Assembly (NCBI GenBank): GCA_041600735.1 | Contig: JBFIJN010000199.1 | Coordinates: forward strand, 1-15,230 | Length of the DNA: 15,230 nt | Origin: Paraliomyxa sp041600735 | GTDB taxonomy: Bacteria; Myxococcota_A; Polyangia; Nannocystales; Nannocystaceae | Reading direction: 5' to 3' | Shown here: positions 1-7,144 of the stretch, piece after piece | Layout: the number at the start of each line of letters is the position of its first letter | Numbering within the stretch: the stretch's first letter is position 1 | Program-made: the position numbers and the translations under genes | Notes under the pieces: model-generated | Told to the model about the DNA's origin: nothing | What the model saw: only the letters and a program-made list of their open reading frames with translations | The model's database searches: none

Positions 1-2394
1 CTCGATCACCGCTTCCATGAAGTCGGTCCACAGCGGGGTGGCGGTGGTGTAGCTCGCCTCCTCGTCGCCCATCGAGCGCTCGTACTCGTCGTCACCCATC
101 CAGGCGGCGGTGACGTAGCGCGCGGTGAAGCCCACGAACCAGGTGTCGGTGGTGTTCTGCTTCTTGCTGGCGGTGCCGCTCTTGCCCCCGGCGGGAGCGG
201 CTAGGCGACTGGCGCGACGGCCGATGCCGCTGGTCACCACGTCTCTCATCATGCGGGTGATGAGGAAGGCGCTGCGCTCGTCCACGAGCTGGATCGGGGG
301 CTTGGTGCCTAGCCGCCCCATGGCATCGAGGCGGCCGGCGACGTCGATCGACTCGTCCCAGGGGTGACGGTGATCGAGCACGACCTGGCCGCGCCGGTTG
401 GTCACGCGCCGCACGTAGCGGGGCTCCCACGAGCGACCCTCGCGTACGAAGATCCCGAACGCGCGGGTGAGCTCGTCGATGTGCACGCACGAGGCCCCGA
501 GCGAGAGCGCCTTGTCGGCGATGAGCTCGGTGGTGAAGCCCAGCCGTCGTGACCACGCCACGACCTCGTCGGCGCCCAGGCGCTGGAACAGGCGGATCGA
601 GGGGAGATTGAGCGAGTGGATGAACGCGTTGCGCAGCAGGATCTGGCCCGAGAGCGTGCCGTGGATGTTCTGCGGGTTCCATTCCTCGCCCGGGTCGGGC
701 TCGTAGGGGCGGTCCTCGAGCATCGTGTCCATCGCAAAGCGGCCGGTGTCGAGCGCCATGCCGTAGTAGATCGCCTTGAACACGCTGCCGGGCTGGCGAC
801 AGGCCTGCGTCGCCCGGTTGAACTGCGAGCGGTCATAGTCGCGGCCGCCCTGCATGACCACGACGGCGTCGGTCTGATGATCGACGGTGTAGAGCGCGGC
901 CTCGACCCGCGGCAGCTGGCCCAGCCGCACGATCGCGAGCTCGGGGCGCTCGGGATCGGGGGCGCTGCCACGAGGCTTGGACACGCGCTGGATCCACACG
1001 ACGTCGCCCTCCTCGAGCGCCTCGCGGACGTCGGTGAGCTCGACGTCGTTGAGGCCGCTGTTGCGATCGTAGCGCGAGGCCCACCGCATGTAGCGCAGCG
1101 GAATGATGGCCTCGCGCGCGCCGGCATCCACCCAGGCGTTGAAGCGATTGACCTTGGTGACGAGCGCGAGCCGCCAGTGCTCGTCGGCCTCCGCCTCCTC
1201 CTCGGTGGGCTCGGCTCCGTCCGACGGCTCGGGCGCATCGAGCCACTCGGCGCCGTAGGCCTCGCGCAGGCGCTCGAGCAAGGTGCGGCGGCTCGCCTCG
1301 TCCTCGAGGTGGGCCACCGGGCCGCGCCAGCCTTGCTTGGCATCGAGCCGCCGCAGCGCGGTGTCGACCTCGAGCGCCGCGCGGGCCTGCAGCGGCAGCT
1401 CGACCGGGGTCTCGATCTGAAGGCCGTCGGTGAGCACGGCTTCCTCGCCGAGCTCGGCCGTCACCAGCTGGCGCACGTGCTCGGCGTAGTAGGGCGCGCG
1501 GGCGCGAAACGGGTCCGGCAGCGCGCCCGCGAGCTCGATCGGCTCGGCTGCGGCGGCGTCTCGCTGGGCCGCGTCGATGTAGCCGGCCTCGACCATGTCT
1601 TGCAGCACCACGGCGCGACGCTCGAGCGCGCGCTCGAGGCTGGCGAGTGGGCTGTAGCGACTGGGTGCGCGGGCAAGGCCGGCGATGAGGGCACACTCGG
1701 CCAGCGTCAGCTCGCCGAGCGGCTTGTCGAAGTAGCGGCTGGCGGCGGTGGCCACCCCATAGGCGCCGTTGCCGAGGAAGATCTTGTTGAGATAGACCTC
1801 GAGGATCTGCGATTTTGGCAGGCGCGACTCCATGCGCACCGCCAGGATCGCCTCGCGAAGCTTGCGGGTGAGGGTCTGGTCCTGGTTGAGGAAGCCCTTG
1901 GCCACCTGCTGCGTGATGGTGGAGCCGCCCTGCTCGATGGTGCCCGAGCGCAGGTTGGCCAGCAGCGCGCGGCCGAGGCCGCGGTAGTCGAGGCCGCCGT
2001 GGGTGAAGAAGCGGCGATCCTCGGCCGCGAGGAACGCCTGGATCAGCGGAGTGGGGATCTCTTCGTAGGGGGCGTAGGCCCGGTGCTCGCGCGCGACCTC
2101 GGCCAGCATCGAGCCGTCGCTGGCGTAGATGCGCGTGACCCCGGGGGCGAGCGCGGAGTAGCGCTCGATCGTCTCGACGTCGGGCAGGTCGCTCGCGAAG
2201 TGGCGGTAGGCCCCAACGCCCACGAGGAGCGCGACCCAGCCGAGCCCCAGAATTGCGAACGCCACATAGCGAAAGAGCCAGCCCAGAAGGCCGGCTCTCG
2301 CGGGATTGATGACCCAGACCCGAGGGGGCGGTGAGGCCCCGGGCTTGGTCCGAGTCGGGAGCGGGTCAGCCGCCGTCTGCGGATTGGGATCCAT
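1..2394 (-). CDS. Penicillin-binding protein 1A-type bifunctional peptidoglycan synthase (C-terminus cut by window edge)
   Basis: Class A PBP, which polymerises lipid II into glycan strands and cross-links the stem peptides, anchored in the inner membrane and acting in the periplasm. From the ATG at 2394, 798 residues are visible. A proline-rich cytosolic start leads to one membrane helix at about residues 43-62. The GT51 transglycosylase shows the catalytic Glu125 in EDRRFFTHGG and GGSTITQQ at 156-163. An OB-like insert lies at about 400-475. The transpeptidase domain has SVFK with nucleophile Ser537, SLN at 594-596 and KSGT at 738-741. All catalytic motifs are intact. The reading frame is still open at base 1, so only the extreme C-terminus is missing. 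The start lies 29 bases inside the end of the VPPPG-repeat membrane protein gene, which suggests co-transcription and coupled translation. The family is certain. The paralogue type (PBP1A rather than 1B/1C) is inferred from the OB insert. Confidence 0.95.
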   Translation of the reverse strand, partial: MDPNPQTAADPLPTRTKPGASPPPRVWVINPARAGLLGWLFRYVAFAILGLGWVALLVGVGAYRHFASDLPDVETIERYSALAPGVTRIYASDGSMLAEVAREHRAYAPYEEIPTPLIQAFLAAEDRRFFTHGGLDYRGLGRALLANLRSGTIEQGGSTITQQVAKGFLNQDQTLTRKLREAILAVRMESRLPKSQILEVYLNKIFLGNGAYGVATAASRYFDKPLGELTLAECALIAGLARAPSRYSPLASLERALERRAVVLQDMVEAGYIDAAQRDAAAAEPIELAGALPDPFRARAPYYAEHVRQLVTAELGEEAVLTDGLQIETPVELPLQARAALEVDTALRRLDAKQGWRGPVAHLEDEASRRTLLERLREAYGAEWLDAPEPSDGAEPTEEEAEADEHWRLALVTKVNRFNAWVDAGAREAIIPLRYMRWASRYDRNSGLNDVELTDVREALEEGDVVWIQRVSKPRGSAPDPERPELAIVRLGQLPRVEAALYTVDHQTDAVVVMQGGRDYDRSQFNRATQACRQPGSVFKAIYYGMALDTGRFAMDTMLEDRPYEPDPGEEWNPQNIHGTLSGQILLRNAFIHSLNLPSIRLFQRLGADEVVAWSRRLGFTTELIADKALSLGASCVHIDELTRAFGIFVREGRSWEPRYVRRVTNRRGQVVLDHRHPWDESIDVAGRLDAMGRLGTKPPIQLVDERSAFLITRMMRDVVTSGIGRRASRLAAPAGGKSGTASKKQNTTDTWFVGFTARYVTAAWMGDDEYERSMGDEEASYTTATPLWTDFMEAVIE

Positions 2395-3694
2395 CCACGT
2401 TGGGATCTTCGGAGTAGCGCTTGAGCGAGGCGAGCGCCTTCTCCTCGGCGCCGTTCATCTCGACCAAGCTCTCCTCCACGCGGGAGAGCGCCATCTTGTA
2501 GAAGTTGGTCGCGTTGTTCTTCTGCTCGATGCCGATGGCGTAGTCGTAGACGGGCCCCTCGGCTAGCAACACCTGGACCATGCCCTCGCCAGTGCCGCGG
2601 GGCATGTCCTTGGGAGGGCCGCCACCGGGGTCCACGACGCGGTAGGCGACCGCCTTGGCCGAGTCGGCACCGCACGACTTGAGCGTGGGCGGGGCCCCCT
2701 CGGCTGGCGCAGCGCCTTCGGCGGGCAGCTCGCCACACAGGGTGTCGGCGATGCCGACCATCTGCACGCCGCTGGGGCTGAACGTCACGCCGTAGAGCGA
2801 GGGGCCGCCCACCTTGATGAAGTTGCCGTAGCCGCCGAGGATCTTGGCCATGAGGCTCAAGTTCTCTTGGAGCCCAGCGAGCTGCTGATAGAGCTGGAAC
2901 GTGGCCTTGATGCCCGCCGGATCGACCGAGGCGAGCTGCCAGCCGAACATCTCGCTCAGCTGCGGCTGCTTGTCGAAGCTGGTGGTGAGCAGCGTGGTGA
3001 CCTTGTCGGCGGAGCCCGCCGGGTCCTGGGCGATCTCCTTCTTGATGTCCTCCATCGCCAGGCTGACCGACTTGCGGGCCTCGCTGACGGCGAGGACCTG
3101 CGCGACCATCTTCTCGCCCTTGGCGTGACCTTGCGCGATTAGCGCCTTCTTGGAGGTGATGGTGTGGCCGAGCCAGCCGACCGCCACCCCGAGGCCCGCG
3201 GCCGCCAGCGCGGCGAGCAGGATGAGGCCCTTGTTGCCGCGGGGCTTGATCTCGGGGCCGCCATCGATGACGCCCGCGTCGGGATCGAAGCCGCCCATCG
3301 ACGATCCAGCACCATACGAGCCATCGCCGCCGTAGCTCGGCTGCTGCATCCTCGGGGCCTGCGGCTGCTGCATCTGCGGCTGCATGGGCTCGGGGGCGTA
3401 GCCTCCGGGCGGCGGCACGTCGGCCATCGGCTCGGGAGCGTAGCCTCCGGGCGGCGGCACGTCGTGCATGGGCTCGGGGGCATAGCCTCCGGGCGGCGGC
3501 ACGTCGGCCATCGGTGCCTGGTATTGCCCGGGTGCGGGCACCTCGGGCATGGGAGGTGCCACGTGACCCGGCGGTGGCACGGCCTGGGCCGCTTGCCCGG
3601 GCGGCGGCACGTCTTCGGAGACGCCGGCCGTCTTCTTGGCAAGGCGCGCCTTGAGGGCGGCAAGGTCGGTTCCTGGTTTCTTGGGTGTGCTCAA
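2366..3694 (-). CDS. VPPPG-repeat single-pass membrane protein of unknown function
   Basis: A 442-residue protein that I cannot assign to a functional family. The N-terminus carries DLAALKARLAKKT, a basic amphipathic stretch. It is followed by about seven degenerate VPPPG repeats, three of them nearly identical (VPPPGGYAPEPM plus two residues), then a Gln/Met/Gly-rich stretch. A membrane helix (GLILLAALAAAGLGVAVGWL) sits at about residues 154-176. About 265 residues follow and are probably periplasmic, with amphipathic helices and two cysteines. The start is taken as TTG at 3694, because a GGGGGGAGA ribosome binding site lies 7 nt upstream and because the likely promoter -10 covers the only upstream ATG (3817), which therefore should not be in the mRNA. 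It overlaps the downstream PBP start by 29 bases, so a role at the envelope beside peptidoglycan synthesis is plausible but inferred only from position. Confidence 0.8.
   Translation of the reverse strand: MSTPKKPGTDLAALKARLAKKTAGVSEDVPPPGQAAQAVPPPGHVAPPMPEVPAPGQYQAPMADVPPPGGYAPEPMHDVPPPGGYAPEPMADVPPPGGYAPEPMQPQMQQPQAPRMQQPSYGGDGSYGAGSSMGGFDPDAGVIDGGPEIKPRGNKGLILLAALAAAGLGVAVGWLGHTITSKKALIAQGHAKGEKMVAQVLAVSEARKSVSLAMEDIKKEIAQDPAGSADKVTTLLTTSFDKQPQLSEMFGWQLASVDPAGIKATFQLYQQLAGLQENLSLMAKILGGYGNFIKVGGPSLYGVTFSPSGVQMVGIADTLCGELPAEGAAPAEGAPPTLKSCGADSAKAVAYRVVDPGGGPPKDMPRGTGEGMVQVLLAEGPVYDYAIGIEQKNNATNFYKMALSRVEESLVEMNGAEEKALASLKRYSEDPNVDGSQSADGG
3383..3508 (-). repeat. Three 42-bp in-frame tandem repeats coding VPPPGGYAPEPM units
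   Basis: Three consecutive 42-base units (3383-3424, 3425-3466, 3467-3508) differ at only a few positions. On the minus strand each codes 14 residues of the form VPPPGGYAPEPM plus two variable residues. More diverged copies continue towards the N-terminus (VPAPGQYQAPMAD, VPPPGHVAPPMPE, VPPPGQAAQA). The length is a multiple of three, so gain or loss of units would keep the frame. The repeat lies on the cytosolic side of the predicted membrane helix. Confidence 0.85.
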
Positions 3695-3700
3695 GGCCTG

Positions 3701-3710
3701 GTCTCCCCCC
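3701..3710 (-). promoter_or_regulatory. Ribosome binding site deciding the TTG start at 3694
   Basis: The minus strand reads GGGGGGAGAC here. The purine run GGGGGGAGA ends 7 nt before the TTG at 3694, which is good Shine-Dalgarno spacing. No in-frame ATG lies nearby. Confidence 0.6.
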
Positions 3711-3813
3711 GGGATGGCGGATGCACGCGTCGAAGGAAAGCGAACTCGGGAGCGGTCGCGAGCGCGTGGGCGCTCCCTTCGCGCACGACCATCGATGGGC
3801 TTTTCAGCGCGGA

Positions 3814-3843
3814 ACAATAGATATAGCGGGGTGGATGTGTCAA
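3814..3843 (-). promoter_or_regulatory. Near-consensus sigma-70 promoter for the repeat-protein/PBP unit
   Basis: On the minus strand a perfect TTGACA (3838-3843) is followed after 18 nt by TATTGT (3814-3819). The site sits in an unusually AT-rich patch of the 255-base divergent intergenic region. Transcription would start near 3807, giving a leader of about 110 nt before the TTG start at 3694. The -10 element overlaps the ATG at 3817, so that ATG cannot be the start if this promoter is used. Confidence 0.6.
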
Positions 3844-3936
3844 CGCCGCACGCGCAGGAGGATGAGCGGGAAGGACTCGCGGGGAGGGGGGTCGCAAAAG
3901 GGGTTGTAGCCCGGGTGGAGCGGGGTTCCCGCGTGT

Positions 3937-3942
3937 TACGTT
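3937..3942 (+). promoter_or_regulatory. Extended -10 element, probably giving a leaderless nadD-fusion mRNA
   Basis: TACGTT is preceded by TGT (extended -10 form TGnTANNNT) and lies exactly 7 nt before the ATG at 3950. Transcription would then begin at or next to the ATG. No convincing -35 or Shine-Dalgarno sequence is visible. Confidence 0.35.
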
Positions 3943-3949
3943 CCTGGCC

Positions 3950-5332
3950 ATGAGCTCGAGTCCGCGGGGGCTACCGGTGCTCGGCGTGTTTGGCGGGGCC
4001 TTCGACCCGCCGCACTTGGGGCACGCGATGGTCCCCACGTACCTGCGCCTGCGAGGCCTGGCCGATCACGTGTGGGTGGTGCCGTGTGCAAATCATCCGC
4101 TGGGAAAGGATCTCTCCCCCTTCGATCGACGCATGGCCCTGACCCGCGCCGCGATGGCCGGACACGGCGATGCGGTGGAGGTGAGCGACATCGAGGCGCG
4201 GCTGCAGGCCGAGCACGGCGGGCCGAGCTACACGCTGCGCATGCTCGAGGCCGTGGCGAAGGAGCGGCCGACGCATGCGGTGCGCCTGGTGGTGGGCTCG
4301 GACATCACGGGCGAGGTGCAGCGGTGGCACCGCTGGGAGGAGATCGAGCGGCGGTTCTCGCCGATCGTCGTGCCGCGCACGGGCCACGCACCGCCGGGCA
4401 GCTGCGCGCTGCCGGCCGTGAGCAGCACGCAGGTGCGAGCTTGGCTGCGAGCGCTGCACGAGGGGCGCACCGAGGCGGAGGCCGAGGCCGGGCTGGCGGC
4501 AGCGCTGCCCGCTGCGGTGCTCCGGCTGCTGCGCGCCGACGAGGGCGGGGCGGGGCCCGTGTGGCTGGTGGGTCACGGGAACGTGGCCGCCCACGCGGGG
4601 CCGTGGCTGCAGGGCCAGGGACGCACGGTGGTGCAGCTCGGTGCGCGCGCGCTGATCGAGGGGCGCGAGCCCGCGCAAGCGGAGGTGCCCGCGGGCGTGT
4701 GGGTGCTGGCACGGGATCCGGCGCTGCCCGACGTGGCGCGAGCGCTGGCGGATCGCGGGCTGCCGGTCTCGGTGCCGGTGCTGCACGGGGCGGGGGCGCA
4801 GCCGGCCGCCGAGGTGTTGCGAGCGCTGGCGGAGCGCGGGCATCCGGTCGGCACGCTGCATCCGATCTGCAGCCTTCGCGCCGAGCGGCCGTGGCCCTCG
4901 CCGCTCCCGCGTGCGGCGTTTGGCGTGGAGGGTGACGCGGGCGCGCGGGCGCTCGCGCTCGCGTGGATCGGCGCGCAGCCCTGGGTCGATCTCCAGGGTC
5001 TCGGAGCGCGCAGTCGACGGGCCTACCACGCCGCGTGCTCGCTCGCGGCCAATCACCTCGCGGTGCCATATGCCGCCGCGTGCGAGGTGCTGGTGGGGCA
5101 GGGGCACGCGGAGCCCACGGTCCACCTCGCGCTCGCCGGGCTCATGCGCAGCGCACTGGAGAACCTGGTGGGGCTGGGCGTGCCCGCGGGGATCACTGGA
5201 CCCGCCGCGCGGGGCGATGATGCGGCCATTATCGCGCACATCGAGGCGCTCGAGGGTCCGGTGGCGAGTCTCTACGAGACCCTCAGCCACAGGCTTCGCG
5301 CCATCGTGCAGAATGCCGCCCCGAGCGCTTGA
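3950..5332 (+). CDS. NadD nicotinate-nucleotide adenylyltransferase fused to a Rossmann/DUF2520 dehydrogenase-like domain
   Basis: A 460-residue two-domain protein. Residues ~8-190 are a NadD-type nucleotidyltransferase, which makes deamido-NAD from nicotinate mononucleotide and ATP. It has the nucleotide-binding motif GGAFDPPHLGH near the N-terminus, WHRWEEIE in the middle and the SSTQVR motif at ~160-165. From about residue 203 a second Rossmann unit begins with VWLVGHGNVAAHAG (GxGxxA). It is followed by a DUF2520-like helical part with LHPICSLR and a region rich in small residues (YHAACSLAANHL, PAGITGPAARGD). This resembles ketopantoate reductase-like or dehydrogenase-like DUF2520 proteins. 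A normal NadD is about 190-220 residues, so this is a genuine fusion in one frame with no internal stop. The substrate of the second domain is unknown. The fusion joins an NAD-making enzyme to a likely NAD(P)-using fold. Confidence 0.9.
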   Translation: MSSSPRGLPVLGVFGGAFDPPHLGHAMVPTYLRLRGLADHVWVVPCANHPLGKDLSPFDRRMALTRAAMAGHGDAVEVSDIEARLQAEHGGPSYTLRMLEAVAKERPTHAVRLVVGSDITGEVQRWHRWEEIERRFSPIVVPRTGHAPPGSCALPAVSSTQVRAWLRALHEGRTEAEAEAGLAAALPAAVLRLLRADEGGAGPVWLVGHGNVAAHAGPWLQGQGRTVVQLGARALIEGREPAQAEVPAGVWVLARDPALPDVARALADRGLPVSVPVLHGAGAQPAAEVLRALAERGHPVGTLHPICSLRAERPWPSPLPRAAFGVEGDAGARALALAWIGAQPWVDLQGLGARSRRAYHAACSLAANHLAVPYAAACEVLVGQGHAEPTVHLALAGLMRSALENLVGLGVPAGITGPAARGDDAAIIAHIEALEGPVASLYETLSHRLRAIVQNAAPSA

Positions 5333-5337
5333 TCGCC

Positions 5338-5346
5338 TGGTACCGT
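5338..5346 (+). promoter_or_regulatory. Extended -10 element before the Cys4-ribbon protein
   Basis: TGG followed by TACCGT (5341-5346) matches TGnTANNNT and ends 8 nt before the ATG at 5355. The gene starts only 22 nt after the NadD-fusion stop, so read-through is also possible. No -35 is recognisable. Confidence 0.3.
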
Positions 5347-5354
5347 TGCTTCGC

Positions 5355-5774
5355 ATGTTTCCTTGTCATCGCTGTACCCGCCACGTGCGCGACGATGCGC
5401 GCACATGCCCATTTTGTAGCGCTGCGCTTCGCTCGGGCCCGTCGCCCATGAGCGGCGGCTTCATGGTCGCGCTGCTGGGGCTCAGCCTGGTGAGCTGTGG
5501 CGACCCCGATCCCGGCGACGAGGAGGGTGCATCCACGGTGGCCAACACCTCCGCCGCCAGCACCTCCGGAACCACCAGCGGATCGTCGACCACGATCGAG
5601 GGGTCCGAGGCCGAGGCCGCCGACTACGGAACCGCCGAGCCACCCTCCGATACCACCAGCTCGAGCGGCACCGACACGGGGTCGTCGACGGAGGGTCAAG
5701 AAGGCGAGGCCGCCGACTACGGCGGGCCCGCAGGCACCGGCACCGGTACCGGCACCGGCACGAGCGGAGGCTAG
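5355..5774 (+). CDS. Cys4-ribbon/lipobox protein with two EAADYG motifs; candidate radical-SAM substrate
   Basis: A 139-residue protein of unknown function in three parts. The first is an N-terminal metal-ribbon-like CxxC...CxxC motif (Cys4, Cys7, Cys18, Cys21). The second is a hydrophobic segment at ~34-47 ending in LVSC (Cys48), which fits a lipobox. The third is a long disordered Ser/Thr/Gly/Glu tail. The tail contains EAADYG twice (residues 87-92 and 118-123) and ends in five Gly-Thr pairs. A Cys4 motif ahead of a signal-like segment is unusual for an exported lipoprotein, so the ribbon may instead stay cytosolic with the tail outside. It is convergent with a radical SAM/SPASM gene and the stop codons overlap. 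Glu and Tyr are spaced E-x3-Y, as in PqqA, the substrate of PqqE. Being the substrate of the neighbouring enzyme is inference. It could equally be a surface protein with no link. Confidence 0.75.
   Translation: MFPCHRCTRHVRDDARTCPFCSAALRSGPSPMSGGFMVALLGLSLVSCGDPDPGDEEGASTVANTSAASTSGTTSGSSTTIEGSEAEAADYGTAEPPSDTTSSSGTDTGSSTEGQEGEAADYGGPAGTGTGTGTGTSGG
5613..5722 (+). repeat. Two exact 17-bp direct repeats coding EAADYG
   Basis: GAGGCCGCCGACTACGG occurs at 5613-5629 and 5706-5722, 93 bases (31 codons) apart and in the same frame. The flanks differ (TAEP after the first copy, GPAG after the second), but acidic residues precede both. Identity at the DNA level suggests a recent internal duplication. 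Confidence 0.8.
5733..5761 (+). repeat. Hexanucleotide GGCACC repeat coding (Gly-Thr)n
   Basis: Four full hexamers and a partial one (GGCACC, GGCACC, GGTACC, GGCACC, GGCAC) code Gly-Thr pairs at the C-terminus of the Cys4-ribbon protein, just before its stop. This simple repeat is likely to vary in copy number. Confidence 0.8.
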
Positions 5775-7108
5775 CCGCCCTCGCCGAGATCCACCGGACG
5801 CCCCGGGCCGAACGGCTCGATCAAGCGTGACACGCGGGGCTCGTCCACCTGCACGGGTCCGAGGCGCGCGCGCTCCTGCGGATCCTTGGGCTCGCGGATC
5901 ACCCGAAACAGGCCGTTGTCGAACGGCAGCCCTGGGGCGGCCCGTACCTGCTCGATGCGCTCGCGCAGCCCCATGCGGTCGAGCTCGAGCGCGCGGTGGT
6001 GGCAAAATGGATTGTTGCCGGGCCGGCCGAGCAGCGGCTCGCTCGCGGCGGTGCAGCCCGACATGCAGGTGTCCGCGTAGTAACACTCGCGGCAGTAGCC
6101 CCACAGATCGTCGAGCGTGCGGTGGCGGATGTAGCCGATCTCGGGGGCGCGGTCCCACAGCGCCTGCAGCCCGTGCTCGCGCCACGATCCGCCGATGTTG
6201 GTCGGGCCCCCGACCGAGGGGCAGCTCTTGATCATCCCGTTGCTCTCGATGCCGAGCGTGGCGGTGCCCGCGTTGCAGCCCACGAAGTGCCCGCGGCTCT
6301 TCTGGAAGCGCCGCAGCTTGTGCTCGTAGGGACCGAAGTATCCGAGGTTGTTGCCGGGCCAGATCGTCACGCCGAGCTCGCGACAGCGATCGGCGATCGC
6401 GGCGAGGTCGTCGAACAGCTGCGGGAACATGTACGGCTGAATGATGAGATCGCCGTGATCCGCGGCGGAGCCATGGGGCATGGTGATCTGCAGCTGCCAC
6501 GCGTAGATCCCCTCGGCGGCGAGCAGCTCGAGCAGGCCGGGGAGGTCGGCGTGGCTGCGGCTGTTGATCTGCGTGTTGCAGGCGATGCTCATGCCCGCGG
6601 CCTTCGAGTGGCGCAGCGCCGCGAAGGCGCGGTCCCAGCTGCCCGCGTGATCGCGGACGCGATCGTGGTTCTCGCGCAGCCCATCGATCGAGACCGATAC
6701 CGCCAGCAGCCCCGCCTCGGCCGCGGCCTCGGCCCGTGCCTGGGTGAAGTTGAGGCCGCCGGTGGTCATCGTGCACGACATCCCGTGCTCTCGGATCGCA
6801 CGGATGACGAGCAGGAAGTCGTTGCGCAGGTAGGCCTCGCCGCCGATGAGCACCACCTCGCCCACGCCGGCCGCGGCGAGCTCCGCGACCAGGGCCAGGC
6901 ACTCGTCGGTGTCGAGCTCGTCGTCGCGGGCGCGGCCCGCTCGCGGCCCGCAGTGCAGGCAGCGGTGGTCACACGCGAGCGTCAGCTCCCACACCGCCAG
7001 CGACGGGGTCGGAGCCTCGCCCTTGGACAGCGGCAGGTGCCGGCGCCCCTTGGCGGGGGGCAGCGCATCCACCACGGGGAGGCGCCGACGCACGTCCTGG
7101 AGGCCCAT
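5771..7108 (-). CDS. Radical SAM/SPASM-domain maturase-like enzyme
   Basis: A 445-residue iron-sulfur enzyme. The radical SAM motif CxxxCxxC is Cys46-x3-Cys50-x2-Cys53 in LTLACDHRCLHC, followed by the SAM-binding GGE in IGGEAYL. The C-terminal SPASM domain matches the known pattern exactly: Cys278-x12-Gly-x4-Cys296, then Cys339-x2-Cys342-x5-Cys348-x3-Cys352, then Cys369, enough for two auxiliary 4Fe-4S clusters. SPASM radical enzymes mostly modify ribosomally made peptides or protein side chains (PqqE, anSME, sactipeptide and cyclophane synthases). No RRE-like domain is obvious in the N-terminal 35 residues. The start at 7108 is supported by a -10 element 7 nt upstream. The neighbour across the shared CTAG carries two E-x3-Y motifs and is the natural substrate candidate. 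The family is certain and the substrate is inferred. Confidence 0.93.
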   Translation of the reverse strand: MGLQDVRRRLPVVDALPPAKGRRHLPLSKGEAPTPSLAVWELTLACDHRCLHCGPRAGRARDDELDTDECLALVAELAAAGVGEVVLIGGEAYLRNDFLLVIRAIREHGMSCTMTTGGLNFTQARAEAAAEAGLLAVSVSIDGLRENHDRVRDHAGSWDRAFAALRHSKAAGMSIACNTQINSRSHADLPGLLELLAAEGIYAWQLQITMPHGSAADHGDLIIQPYMFPQLFDDLAAIADRCRELGVTIWPGNNLGYFGPYEHKLRRFQKSRGHFVGCNAGTATLGIESNGMIKSCPSVGGPTNIGGSWREHGLQALWDRAPEIGYIRHRTLDDLWGYCRECYYADTCMSGCTAASEPLLGRPGNNPFCHHRALELDRMGLRERIEQVRAAPGLPFDNGLFRVIREPKDPQERARLGPVQVDEPRVSRLIEPFGPGRPVDLGEGG

Positions 7109-7115
7109 CGACCCG

Positions 7116-7121
7116 ATGATA
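7116..7121 (-). promoter_or_regulatory. -10 element for the radical SAM gene, probably leaderless
   Basis: The minus strand reads TGTATCAT. TATCAT lies exactly 7 nt before the ATG at 7108, and a weak TCGAAC -35-like hexamer lies 17 nt further upstream, inside the end of the Clp-like gene. The transcript would start at or next to the ATG. Confidence 0.4.
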
Positions 7122-7144
7122 CAGGAAGGCGCGCGGGCGTTCGA

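Noticed and set aside
616..2334. A 572-codon open frame on the plus strand
   Set aside because: It is the antisense shadow of the PBP gene, whose catalytic motifs are all present on the minus strand.
3695..3817. An N-terminal extension of the VPPPG-repeat protein to ATG 3817
   Set aside because: The extension is Arg-rich without family resemblance, and the likely promoter -10 overlaps its ATG. The TTG at 3694 has a good ribosome binding site.
5733..5770. A transcription terminator hairpin before the CTAG
   Set aside because: The GGCACC repeats give only a short central palindrome (CCGGTACCGG), there is no T-run, and the bases are coding on both sides of the junction.
5355..7108. A PQQ biosynthesis locus
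   Set aside because: The substrate candidate is far longer than PqqA and has a membrane or lipid anchor. No PqqB, PqqC or PqqD homologue is nearby. Only the E-x3-Y spacing is shared.
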